Under the pieces are notes generated by a model that was given only the letters and a program-made list of their open reading frames with translations, did not search any database and was not told the origin of the DNA. From VGNY01 sp964549635 (GTDB lineage Bacteria; Chloroflexota; Dehalococcoidia; GIF9; UBA5629), in contig CAZJVJ010000012.1 in NCBI GenBank assembly GCA_964549635.1, positions 1 through 38,037 on the forward strand: 38,037 nt of DNA, in the 5' to 3' direction. This document shows positions 23,430 through 31,536 of this stretch, piece by piece (the stretch's first letter is position 1; the number at the start of each line of letters is the position of its first letter). A program made the position numbers and the translations under genes.

Positions 23430-23690
23430 TTAGTCATATATCCGGCTCAGAAACCAGCCGCCAGTTGCCATGTCCCTGTAAATATCGCAGATAAGGCCGC
23501 CAGAAGTCTCGATGGTGAAATATTCCCTGCTCACCTCCTTCTCCCACCACCTGTCTGAAACTCGCCAGCGTCTGAACACCTTTGAAACCCGCTCCGCCCG
23601 TCTATTTCTGACGATGTTTACTGGCATGCCTTCAGCATCCGTCTTCACTTTAAGCTCCTGTGACTTTTTAAACAGCCTGGACATCTTCAC
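23430..23690 (-). CDS. DUF6504-like protein of the mutasome operon
   Basis: 86 residues, basic and aromatic-rich. The C-terminal half, WWEKEVSREYFTIETSGGLICDIYRD and then GGWFLSRIYD, fits the DUF6504 pattern of a small beta-rich domain found between imuB and dnaE2 in actinobacteria. Its function is not known; being locked into the operon suggests it assists the translesion complex. Its ATG overlaps the imuB stop (ATGA), so the two are translationally coupled. Confidence 0.75.
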   Translation of the reverse strand: MKMSRLFKKSQELKVKTDAEGMPVNIVRNRRAERVSKVFRRWRVSDRWWEKEVSREYFTIETSGGLICDIYRDMATGGWFLSRIYD

Positions 23691-24871
23691 AACCTGTCTG
23701 GTTCAAGATCGATAAGCCGGTAACGTTCCTCCGGCAACAACGCCTCCGGGTCTCTGACTTTGACCTTTTTAAGCCCTTTGCACAAAGTTTGCCCGGCAAA
23801 TCTCTTCCAAACCTCATCTGGAGCACCGCGTTTTGCATCGTTCAGCAGCTTAAGCTGGCTTCCCCAGTCCATACCTACTTCAAAGGATAGCTCAATCTCC
23901 TCGATATCTTTTGGGAGTTTGAGCCGTAAAAGCCCGGCATTCAGCCTTAGCAGCATCTTCTCAGGAGAGCTGGTCGGCTGTTTCAAACTGAAGGTCTCTT
24001 CCACAGCCACCCCAGACGAGGAGATCAGTCGCACGCTGATTTTACGGCATACCTGCCGTCTTTCCCCAAGACTCTGAGCGGTGTCTTCAGCTACCTTTTT
24101 CACTATCGCAGTTAGTTCAGAAAGCCTATTTACCGGCACATCCAGATGTACGGTCTTCACAAGCACCTCAGGGGTCCTTCTTGGTAACAGCGGGGTATAG
24201 TCTATACCATGCGCCAGGTTATATAGCAGTTCCCCTTCCTTGCCGAACTGGCTTACCAGCGCTTCCTTATTAAACGCTGCTAGCTCGCCAACCAGCTTTA
24301 TCCCAAACAGATAAAGCCTTTCCCTGGTTTCCAAGGAGCACGGCAAAATGTCTATCTTCAGAGGAGAAAGGAAGGCCGCTTCACCTCCGCTAGAGACTAT
24401 GATCGAACCATTTAATGTAGCAAGCATAGCCGCTGTTCGGGCAACAAACTTGTTGCTGGCAATGCCGAGTTGCGATTTGAGTCCGATTTCTCCGTGTATG
24501 GCATCAGCAATTTTCACGGCCAATTTCCTCTCATCCGGCATGCCACCGGCATCAAAATAGATACAGCCAACCCCTTCAGCTTCCAGCAGCGGGCTGAAGC
24601 GCTCAAGTAGCCCGAGCACCTTTGCAAACATCTCCCGGTACAGCCCTTCACTGGAAGGCAAAAAGTAGGCCTCCGGACACAGAACAGAAGCTTGTTTTAG
24701 AGACATGCCGATTGTCACGCCCGAGGCAATGGCTTCAGCCGAGGCATCGTAAACAGGCCCTTTTTCACACGGAGAGCCACCGATAACCAACGGCTTGTCA
24801 TCTAGACCACCTCTGAAAATCCTCTCTACCTGCACCGAGAAATGTGGGACAAAAACATACCCCACCCTCAT
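23687..24871 (-). CDS. imuB: ImuB-like Y-family polymerase homologue, probably inactive
   Basis: 394 residues of the Y-family (UmuC/DinB) fold. The region that should hold the first catalytic Asp reads GYVFVPHFSVQVERIF rather than a DxDxFYASVE form, and the SIDE motif is replaced by EGVGCIYFDAGG, so polymerase activity is unlikely, as in known ImuB proteins. Preserved parts are GIASNKFVARTAA (palm/thumb), the helix-hairpin-helix LYLFGIKLVGELAAF and a little-finger-like C-domain. QLKLL at 339-343 resembles a beta-clamp binding motif (inference). ImuB acts as the scaffold for DnaE2. No imuA is in the window. ATG at 24871. Confidence 0.85.
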   Translation of the reverse strand: MRVGYVFVPHFSVQVERIFRGGLDDKPLVIGGSPCEKGPVYDASAEAIASGVTIGMSLKQASVLCPEAYFLPSSEGLYREMFAKVLGLLERFSPLLEAEGVGCIYFDAGGMPDERKLAVKIADAIHGEIGLKSQLGIASNKFVARTAAMLATLNGSIIVSSGGEAAFLSPLKIDILPCSLETRERLYLFGIKLVGELAAFNKEALVSQFGKEGELLYNLAHGIDYTPLLPRRTPEVLVKTVHLDVPVNRLSELTAIVKKVAEDTAQSLGERRQVCRKISVRLISSSGVAVEETFSLKQPTSSPEKMLLRLNAGLLRLKLPKDIEEIELSFEVGMDWGSQLKLLNDAKRGAPDEVWKRFAGQTLCKGLKKVKVRDPEALLPEERYRLIDLEPDRL

Positions 24872-24903
24872 ACTTGGCTCTTAACCCCACTAGCAGTTCA
24901 AGT

Positions 24904-24944
24904 GTTCGTAGAACAAGTGTATCATCTATGGAGACAGTTGTCAA
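24904..24944 (-). promoter_or_regulatory. Mutasome promoter with SOS-like operator
   Basis: On the minus strand TTGACA (24939-24944), exactly 17 bases, TACACT (24916-24921). Overlapping the -10 and the start is GTTC-TAC-GAAC (24904-24914), and ACACTTG occurs twice, 15 bases apart. GAAC/GTTC words are typical of LexA boxes, although this spacing is not the usual GAAC-N4-GTTC. Confidence 0.6.
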
Positions 24945-25344
24945 TCATCTCAGGTAGAACTATCAGAGCATCATATGACACTAATAGCTGTTGTAAGGCT
25001 GGAATCAGTTGCTTCTTATTAAAAAGAAGTTCGGGAACTGTCCACACTAGCCCACCACAAAAACGAAACGATTACATTATGACCCTTCCAGGTTCGAATC
25101 CCTCTCTTATATACCTTACTCCATTTGATGCTAGTTCAATGCTGATAGAACCATTACCTTAGACCTCAACTTCAAATCTTTAGGGCAGACACGGCCCAAA
25201 CATGAATAAATTACTGAAAAACGTTACCTTATCTTTAGACAGTTCATCTCAGCTAGTTATCAGATAGGAGAGGTTATCATGGAAAAGAATAATCTCTGAC
25301 TCATAGACTAGTTCGGATACGTTAACATTTAGTTCATATGTATG

Positions 25345-25374
25345 TTGACATTTTGTGGGCTTTCATATTAAACT
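25345..25374 (+). promoter_or_regulatory. Candidate promoter in hppA leader
   Basis: TTGACA (25345-25350), 18 bases, TAAACT (25369-25374). Predicted transcripts begin near 25381, and meet the hairpin at 25398 almost at once. Confidence 0.5.
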
Positions 25375-25397
25375 CATAGCTCGGCATGGCTAATAGG

Positions 25398-25438
25398 ACA
25401 GGGAGCACTCAAAAATCCTGCTTGAGAGCCCCTGTTTT
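25398..25438 (+). terminator. Terminator-like hairpin in hppA leader
   Basis: ACAGGG pairs with CCCTGT, with inner pairs GC/GC and CTCAA/TTGAG separated by small bulges; the stem is followed by TTTTAT. It lies 174 bases before hppA with no ORF ahead of it. Confidence 0.6.
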
Positions 25439-25611
25439 ATGTGTCATAAGAATTCGAACCAGATTTGCTGAATCGCAGATGCACTAGATGAGCACTGGGC
25501 TGGAAGTCCAGGTCAAAGCCTGACTCAAAAGGTGTCAAACCAGCAGGACCAACAAGAAAGTAACCAAGTTAGTTCCAAGAAACAAAACTAACAAAACGGA
25601 AGGAGGTTTTT

Positions 25612-27822
25612 ATGGCACAAATACCAGGTATTTTCTGGGTGGTGGTCGTAGGCTGTGGGATTGGCATAATCTTCGCTTTAGCTCTTATAAGGTACATTCT
25701 CCGTGCTGATGCAGGGACAGCAGAAATGCAAGATGTCAATGCCAGAATCACCGAGGGCGCCTGGGCCTTCATCAAGCGGCAGTATTCCACGATCGGGATA
25801 ACCGCTCTCATCATATCAGTGGTAATCGGGTTTATACTAGCCAGGTTGAGCAGCCCTGTAGAGCTTGAGATGTTGGGGGTAACACCATTCGGCCTTGGCT
25901 GGAGAACTGCATTGGCTTTTCTTGTCGGCGGCTTCTGTTCCTGCGTCTCTGGGATCGTAGGAATGTGGATTGCAGTTAAGTCCAACGTTCGGTGCGCTGC
26001 TGCTTCACACCGCGGTCTGGACAAGGCTATCACAGTAGCAATTCGCGGCGGAGCTGTATCTGGATTCCTGATCGTTACGCTCAGCCTACTCGGCGTAACA
26101 GCAATGTTCTTCGCCTATGGTGGTGCTACCAGACCTGAAATCGCCCCCCATCTCATTGTTGCCTTCGGCTTCGGCGCCAGTATGGTGGCTCTATTTGCCC
26201 AGCTTGGTGGTGGTATCTACACTAAAGCTGCCGATATGGGTGCTGACCTTGCTGGTAAGGTTGAGGCCGGGATTCCAGAAGATGACCCACGCAATGCCGC
26301 TGTGATTGCAGACCAGGTTGGTGACAATGTTGGCGACTGTGCTGGCCGCGGGGCTGACCTGTTTGAATCTACAGCAGCGGAAAACATCGGTGCCATGATA
26401 ATAGGCGCTGCTCTATACATCCTTTCCATAAATGCGGGGGTTGCCCCTATCGTAGCCGTGGGCTGGGTACTCTTTCCTCTTGTCCTCCGAGCTTGTGGGA
26501 TCATCGCCAGCATGGCGGGTATACTGACTGTATACAGCCGTGGTGAAAATGAACCACCCATGACCTCTCTAAACCGTGGCTATTATGTAGCGCTTGCTCT
26601 GTGTGCCCTATCAGCCGTTGCCATCTGCTGGGTGATGTTTGCCCCAATGACTAAGGGCTGGATATGGCTTATGGGATGCGCTCTCATAGGTATACTTGCC
26701 AGCATCCTTGTAGTCTATATAACTCAGTACTACACTGAAGCCAGATACAAGCCAACAAGAAGCATCGCTGAAGCCAGCCGGACAGGACCGGCAACTACAA
26801 TTGTTACCGGCATGTCCGTGGGTTTCGAAACCATCATGCCCACCGCATTGACTATATGCGTTGCACTGGGGCTCAGCTACTGGTTTGGCACGCTTTCTGG
26901 TCTGGACCTCCCCTGGTGGATCAGTGGTGCTTATGGGACTGCGGTGGCTACAATGGGAATGCTGATGATCTGTCCATTCATACTGGCTGAAGACACCTTT
27001 GGTCCCATTACTGACAATGCTAATGGAATCAATGAGTTTACCAAGGCTGGAGAGAAGATACGACGCGTTACAGACCACCTCGATGCCGCTGGTAATACCA
27101 CCAAAGCCCTGACTAAAGGATATGCCATGGTCTCGGCAGGGTTGGCTGGTTTCCTCCTCTTTCAGGCCTATTTTGACAGAGTCCTGTTGTTCCAGCATAG
27201 AGAAGGAGAGCTATTCGACATAAACCTTGTTATCCCTGAAGTACTTATCGGCGCGGTAATAGCAATTTTGATGGTCTTCCTTTTCAGTGCCTGGGCAATC
27301 AGGTCAGTAGGTGGTGCTGCTAGTAAAATCATTGAAGAGGTTCGCCGCCAGATCAAGGCTGATCCTGGAATTATGGCCGGAACTTCGAAACCTGACTATG
27401 CCAAGGCAGTAGACATCACCACACGGGCAGCGCTGAGAGGTATGATTGCCCCCGGATTACTCCCCGTACTACTTCCCATAGCTGTTGGAGTCTTCTTCGC
27501 CTATTTCAAAATAACAGGGTTCAGCGCCCCAGCAGCAGTGGGATCATTCTTGATGATTGGAACATTCTCTGCCGTACTAATGGCCTCTTTCATGAATAAC
27601 GGTGGCGGCGCCTGGGATAACGCCAAAAAATATATTGAGGATGGACAACTTAAGGATGAGGAGGGAAAGATCCTCGGTAAGGGCTCATTCGCACATGCAG
27701 CCGGCGTTACTGGTGACACGGTGGGCGACCCGCTTAAGGACACTGTAGGCCCTTCATTACATATCGTAGCCAAGTTAATAGCCACGGTGACGCTGGTAAT
27801 GTGCCCGCTGTGGGTCGTTTAG
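25612..27822 (+). CDS. hppA: Proton-pumping membrane pyrophosphatase, K+-independent type
   Basis: 736-residue integral membrane pyrophosphatase (about 16 helices) that couples PPi hydrolysis to ion export. The active site is complete: GGGIYTKAADMGADL, VEAGIPEDDPRN and ADQVGDNVGDCAGRGADLFES at about 198-245, EDTFGPITDNANGI, and late GDTVGDPLKDTVGPSLH. The segment GNTTKALTKG near residue 495 has Lys and Thr at the two positions that are Ala and Gly in K+-dependent enzymes, so it should be K+-independent and H+-pumping. An AAGGAGG ribosome site precedes ATG. PPi-driven pumping saves energy in anaerobes. A terminator follows at 27876. Confidence 0.97.
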   Translation: MAQIPGIFWVVVVGCGIGIIFALALIRYILRADAGTAEMQDVNARITEGAWAFIKRQYSTIGITALIISVVIGFILARLSSPVELEMLGVTPFGLGWRTALAFLVGGFCSCVSGIVGMWIAVKSNVRCAAASHRGLDKAITVAIRGGAVSGFLIVTLSLLGVTAMFFAYGGATRPEIAPHLIVAFGFGASMVALFAQLGGGIYTKAADMGADLAGKVEAGIPEDDPRNAAVIADQVGDNVGDCAGRGADLFESTAAENIGAMIIGAALYILSINAGVAPIVAVGWVLFPLVLRACGIIASMAGILTVYSRGENEPPMTSLNRGYYVALALCALSAVAICWVMFAPMTKGWIWLMGCALIGILASILVVYITQYYTEARYKPTRSIAEASRTGPATTIVTGMSVGFETIMPTALTICVALGLSYWFGTLSGLDLPWWISGAYGTAVATMGMLMICPFILAEDTFGPITDNANGINEFTKAGEKIRRVTDHLDAAGNTTKALTKGYAMVSAGLAGFLLFQAYFDRVLLFQHREGELFDINLVIPEVLIGAVIAILMVFLFSAWAIRSVGGAASKIIEEVRRQIKADPGIMAGTSKPDYAKAVDITTRAALRGMIAPGLLPVLLPIAVGVFFAYFKITGFSAPAAVGSFLMIGTFSAVLMASFMNNGGGAWDNAKKYIEDGQLKDEEGKILGKGSFAHAAGVTGDTVGDPLKDTVGPSLHIVAKLIATVTLVMCPLWVV

Positions 27823-27875
27823 TAATGCATACGGACTTATAGGTAGCTCAAACAGAAAGTGACGATATTCTCAAG

Positions 27876-27914
27876 AAGGGGCAATCACCTGAGAAAGGGA
27901 TTGCCCTTTCTTTC
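27876..27914 (+). terminator. Intrinsic terminator of hppA
   Basis: GGGCAATC (27879-27886) pairs with GATTGCCC (27899-27906), extended by a G-U and two A-U pairs; the tail is CTTTC. The stem covers the end of the convergent hydrolase gene. Confidence 0.7.
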
Positions 27915-28511
27915 TTCACCTACAGTCGTAGCCGGACCATGTCCCGGATAGACAACTGTCTCATCCGGCAGGGTCATCAGCTTATTTTGAATGCTGTCCA
28001 TTATCTGGTCGTAGCTACATCCTGGGAAATCCGTCCTGCCGATGCCATAGTTAAATAAAGTATCGCCACTAAACAAAACCCCGTTACCGTAAAGACTGAT
28101 GCCACCAAGACTGTGGCCTGGTGTATGAATAACAGTGAACTGCAGGCCATCTACATTAATCTTGTCACCATCCTTCAACAACCAGTCCGGCTCAGGCAAA
28201 CTGCTGAAAGAGCCGCCCATCATAGAGGCAAGCATGCGTGAGAACACTCCTAAATCTGCCTTGGCCTCAGCTCGGTGAAGAGCAAACTTAGCACCGGTGG
28301 CTTCTTTAACTGGAGCAAGTGCACCAACATGGTCGACATGCACATGGGTCGCCACAATCAAGAGCACCGTCAATCGCAGGTCGTTAACGGCCTTTAAAAT
28401 CCGCCTTGCTTCAGCTCCCGGGTCAATAATCATAGCTTTTCTGCTCGATTCCGAGCCCACAATGTAACAATTACTGGCAAAGGGGCCGACAACAAGAGTT
28501 TCTAGGATCAT
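27885..28511 (-). CDS. MBL-fold hydrolase, glyoxalase II-like (YcbL type)
   Basis: 208-residue metallo-beta-lactamase-fold protein. It has the full dinuclear site: THVHVDH at about 55-61, HTPGHSLGG, SGDTLF and the last His in YPGHGPATTVG. The length and GRTDFPGCSYDQIMDSI segment match the bacterial YcbL/type II hydroxyacylglutathione hydrolases; thioesters other than glutathione ones are likely substrates in an anaerobe. ATG at 28511, without a strong ribosome site. It trails the ABC transporter genes by 58 bases and may be read with them; no functional link is evident. Confidence 0.9.
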   Translation of the reverse strand: MILETLVVGPFASNCYIVGSESSRKAMIIDPGAEARRILKAVNDLRLTVLLIVATHVHVDHVGALAPVKEATGAKFALHRAEAKADLGVFSRMLASMMGGSFSSLPEPDWLLKDGDKINVDGLQFTVIHTPGHSLGGISLYGNGVLFSGDTLFNYGIGRTDFPGCSYDQIMDSIQNKLMTLPDETVVYPGHGPATTVGEERKGNPFLR

Positions 28512-28569
28512 TTCATCACATGCCGCAAGGGTGAGTTTCCAGAATTTTCCTTCAACTTACAGGTATGCC

Positions 28570-29520
28570 CTATGTTGACCTTATTTCCTCACGCATAAAC
28601 TTTATATAGGAACCAGCAAAGCACAGCGCGGACAGCGCTATTAGACTGGTTAATTGAGGCCAAATGATCAACAAACTCTGCCCTAATGGTAACGGTGTTG
28701 GTATCATACCGGCAGTATAGATGCTTAACAGCATCAAAGTGGGACTGGGATTCCCTAGCTCTGGCATCAGCAAAACCTGGACAGTTTCTCCATAGAGAGT
28801 AGTGGGTGAAATGCGGTTAATAGCCCGGTAGATCTCATCGTTTTTGACTACCAATTCTATGGTTGAGTTTTCATCAATTGGCACTATAGCTCCAGCAATG
28901 ACCCTGGCAAGCATAGACATGAATAGGAAAAGGAATATCCATAGGGCTATTGCAGCCAAAGCCGATGTAGCCGTCCGACTGAAAAAAATTGAAAACAGGA
29001 CAGCTAAAGACATCCAGAAGGCGCCGTAGATTATACTAACGAAGATAAAGGCGAAAAGCCTGAGTATCTCCTCAGCGGTGGGGGGTACGCCAATCATGCG
29101 TAGCCCCATACCAGCGACAAGCACCACTATACTCACTACCAAGATGGACAATGTAATAAGTCCCGCCAAAAATTTCCCGTTAATTACCGAATCACGGTAC
29201 ACAGGCTGTGCCAAAAGGCGACTGAGGTTACCGCTCGACCGCTCACTATTGATAGCATCAAAGCCAAGAGCTATGCCAACTATGGGTATGAAAAGTGAAA
29301 AGAAAAAGGGAAATGAAAAGGGTAACGTTTCTCCAGATACGATGAAAAGCCTCAAAAAAATGAACTGTGTAGTTTCGGTCACTCCGCTTCTTATAGTTTG
29401 AGCAGCCACATAGATGGTAGCTATTCCAGCAAGATAAACTAGAAGCGATAAAATTATAAAGCGTCTGCTATTAAAGTGGTCAGCCAATTCCTTCCAAAAA
29501 ACCGCCATCAAACCGGTCAT
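28570..29520 (-). CDS. ABC-2 type transporter permease
   Basis: 316 residues with six membrane helices. The N-terminus (TGLMAVFWKELADHFNSRRF) is the cytoplasmic interface helix of ABC-2 permeases, followed by a long extracytoplasmic loop after helix 1, FDAINSERSSGNLSRLLAQPVYRDSVI (the coupling segment), and later hydrophobic spans. It is the membrane part of an exporter of unknown substrate, pairing with the ATPase gene that ends two bases upstream. Such permeases export drugs, glycans or processed lipids. No signal to its substrate is visible beyond the neighbouring NEW3 protein. Confidence 0.9.
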   Translation of the reverse strand: MTGLMAVFWKELADHFNSRRFIILSLLVYLAGIATIYVAAQTIRSGVTETTQFIFLRLFIVSGETLPFSFPFFFSLFIPIVGIALGFDAINSERSSGNLSRLLAQPVYRDSVINGKFLAGLITLSILVVSIVVLVAGMGLRMIGVPPTAEEILRLFAFIFVSIIYGAFWMSLAVLFSIFFSRTATSALAAIALWIFLFLFMSMLARVIAGAIVPIDENSTIELVVKNDEIYRAINRISPTTLYGETVQVLLMPELGNPSPTLMLLSIYTAGMIPTPLPLGQSLLIIWPQLTSLIALSALCFAGSYIKFMREEIRST

Positions 29521-29522
29521 GA

Positions 29523-30458
29523 CTAAGCCTCACGGAAATACTTCATATATATCTCATCCAGCCCATACTCTTGAAGCTTCATCTGTATCAGAAAGCTGTC
29601 ACTATCAGCAACCACCTTAGCTATTTGACGCCTCAGGTCTTCATCACAGCTTACCAACAACAAGTCACCGGTGCTTTCCACATCCGTCACACCTTTGATA
29701 TTTCTTATAGAATCAATAAGTTTCTCGGAGGGCTGCGAAACCTGAATTTCTATTCTAAACTTTCCCCCACCAATAGCCTCTCGACCAAGTTCATTTATCG
29801 ACCCCTGAGCTACCAGACGGCCTTTGGCCAGTATCCCCACCTGAGTACAAATCTTCTGGACCTGATATAACTGGTGAGAACATAGGACAACCGTAACCTT
29901 CCGCTTCGCCATATTCCTGATAAGTGTAAGAACTTGCTCAATACCTTCCGGGTCTATACCCGCTGTAGGTTCATCAAGGAATGCCACTTTAGGGTCTTTA
30001 ATCATAACGTCGGCGATCCCTAAACGTTGTTTCATACCGTGGGAAAAAGTACTGACTCGTTTGTCCGCGACTTCTGAAAGACCAACCATATTCAAAAGTT
30101 CATCGCTTTTTCTTGAAGCAACTTCTCGTGGTATGCCGTTCAGCGCTGCCGTATATTCCAGATTTTCCCTGGCAGTTAAATCTTCGTAGAAGCCGATTTT
30201 TTCTGGCAAATATCCGACAAGATGTTTTACCTTGAGCGGCTCTCTTGTTGGGTTGTAACCGCACACCCTGGCAATACCAGATGTCGGTTCAGTAAGCCCC
30301 AGCAGCATAAGTATGGTGGTGGTTTTTCCAGCACCGTTGGGACCGAGGAAACCAAATACTTCACCTTCGGCGACACGCAAATTCAATTTGTCTACAACTA
30401 CCTTATTGCCGTAGGCTTTGGTCAAATCTATGGTTTCGATAACCGGCTGTTGGCTCAT
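29523..30458 (-). CDS. ABC transporter ATP-binding protein
   Basis: 311-residue ATPase of the ABC-2 exporter class. Walker A GPNGAGKTTT (from about residue 38), Q-loop region YLPEKIGFYEDLTARENLEY, signature FSHGMKQRLGIA, Walker B KVAFLDEPTAGIDPEG, and the H-loop in VVLCSHQLYQV are all intact. About 90 C-terminal residues form the extra regulatory domain common in this group. It drives the permease encoded directly downstream. AAGGA lies five bases before ATG; seven bases separate it from the NEW3 gene. Confidence 0.95.
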   Translation of the reverse strand: MSQQPVIETIDLTKAYGNKVVVDKLNLRVAEGEVFGFLGPNGAGKTTTILMLLGLTEPTSGIARVCGYNPTREPLKVKHLVGYLPEKIGFYEDLTARENLEYTAALNGIPREVASRKSDELLNMVGLSEVADKRVSTFSHGMKQRLGIADVMIKDPKVAFLDEPTAGIDPEGIEQVLTLIRNMAKRKVTVVLCSHQLYQVQKICTQVGILAKGRLVAQGSINELGREAIGGGKFRIEIQVSQPSEKLIDSIRNIKGVTDVESTGDLLLVSCDEDLRRQIAKVVADSDSFLIQMKLQEYGLDEIYMKYFREA

Positions 30459-30465
30459 ATTTTCC

Positions 30466-31395
30466 TTATCGCCTGCCCAATCTCATAAACATAACAGCCA
30501 GCCCGGCGATAACCAGGACTACAATACCGACCCCAACCCAGCCCCAGATGGTAGGTGTTAGCACAGTCACCCTGATATCCAAACTATCAAATGCGTATTT
30601 GGACTCGGGCTCAGCTGATATAGTCAACATGTAATCGCCAGATATAGTCTTTTTATCAGGTTTTATGTTGACTTGAACCTCTCGTGTGCCCCCTACCGGT
30701 AACGAATCGATCTTCTTGGGGTCAAATGTGACACTCCAGCCAGCCGGTCCGCCGGTTATCTTTGAGCTGAAGTCAATTTTCTCTAAGTTCGCCGAACCAG
30801 TGTTGGTAATTGTTATCTTTAAGTAATTATCCGTACCAGCAGTGGCGTTAGTATTTAGTCGACCGGTCTCCGTTTTCAGCTCAAGGTCATACTTGGCGGT
30901 AACTATGGCTTTAAGTTCAATGTTGCTTCTAAGCTCTCCGGAAATAGCTTCTACTACCACTGTGTATTCCCCCGGCTCCGGCGTCAGCCAGACATAAGGT
31001 CTCACCGTAAGCCTAACTGTATCAGGGTAGGTCTTTTTAGGGTCAAGACGGATGGCAGCTATCTCTGTTCCTTCACCATATCCCGGAGTTATGGAGTAGT
31101 TAAAACCAGAAGGCACCTTAACTCTGAGGTCAAACAGGCGTGGTTGTTCACCACCAGTGTACTGCAGCTCAATGTTATAGGCGAAATATACGCCAGCATA
31201 ACTGCTCAGCACTGGGTACTGGCAGGTAAGCACGATCTGTTCATTAGATGGCGACTTCTGACTTGGCGACAGCACAAATATTTCACCATCATTGCTTTGT
31301 AAAGCAAACGCCGCTGGTTGCACTACCAAGCCACCAATTACTGCTGAAAGTAAGGTGACACACAACATATAGCCAGCTATTCCAAATCTGTACAT
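30466..31395 (-). CDS. Membrane-anchored NEW3-domain protein
   Basis: 309 residues. A signal peptide (about 1-32, ending near AFALQ) and a C-terminal membrane helix (about 284-305, WGWVGVGIVVLVIAGLAVMF) followed by RLGRR place the bulk outside the cell. The middle is beta-sandwich; residues 185-270 (YLKITITNTGSANLEKIDFS, GPAGWSVTFDP, GGTREVQVNIKPDKKTISGDY) match the NEW3 domain of NPCBM-associated proteins. It is first in an operon with the ABC ATPase and permease, which suggests it assists the exporter or its substrate at the surface. GGAGG lies nine bases before ATG. Confidence 0.85.
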   Translation of the reverse strand: MYRFGIAGYMLCVTLLSAVIGGLVVQPAAFALQSNDGEIFVLSPSQKSPSNEQIVLTCQYPVLSSYAGVYFAYNIELQYTGGEQPRLFDLRVKVPSGFNYSITPGYGEGTEIAAIRLDPKKTYPDTVRLTVRPYVWLTPEPGEYTVVVEAISGELRSNIELKAIVTAKYDLELKTETGRLNTNATAGTDNYLKITITNTGSANLEKIDFSSKITGGPAGWSVTFDPKKIDSLPVGGTREVQVNIKPDKKTISGDYMLTISAEPESKYAFDSLDIRVTVLTPTIWGWVGVGIVVLVIAGLAVMFMRLGRR

Positions 31396-31536
31396 AGGTC
31401 TGTAACCTCCATTAAAATAGAAACCTCTTTACGGACAGACAGCTTATATCATAATACAGAGATTTTAATTTATCCGAAAGGATTCGAGCTGTCAAGTTTG
31501 GCACCAGAAATGACAACACAATAACTAATATCCAAT

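Larger units (their letters stand above)
24945..25611. other. Non-coding stretch before hppA
   Basis: No gene is supported. It includes a short inverted repeat AGTTC-GG-GAACT near 25028-25040, an 11-base T-loop-like word GGTTCGAATCC (25091-25101) without a tRNA around it, and the promoter and terminator pair listed separately. The last 170 bp form the hppA leader. Confidence 0.5.

Noticed and set aside
25040..25115. Possible tRNA gene around GGTTCGAATCC
   Set aside because: No acceptor, D or anticodon stem can be drawn, and the T-stem itself does not pair.
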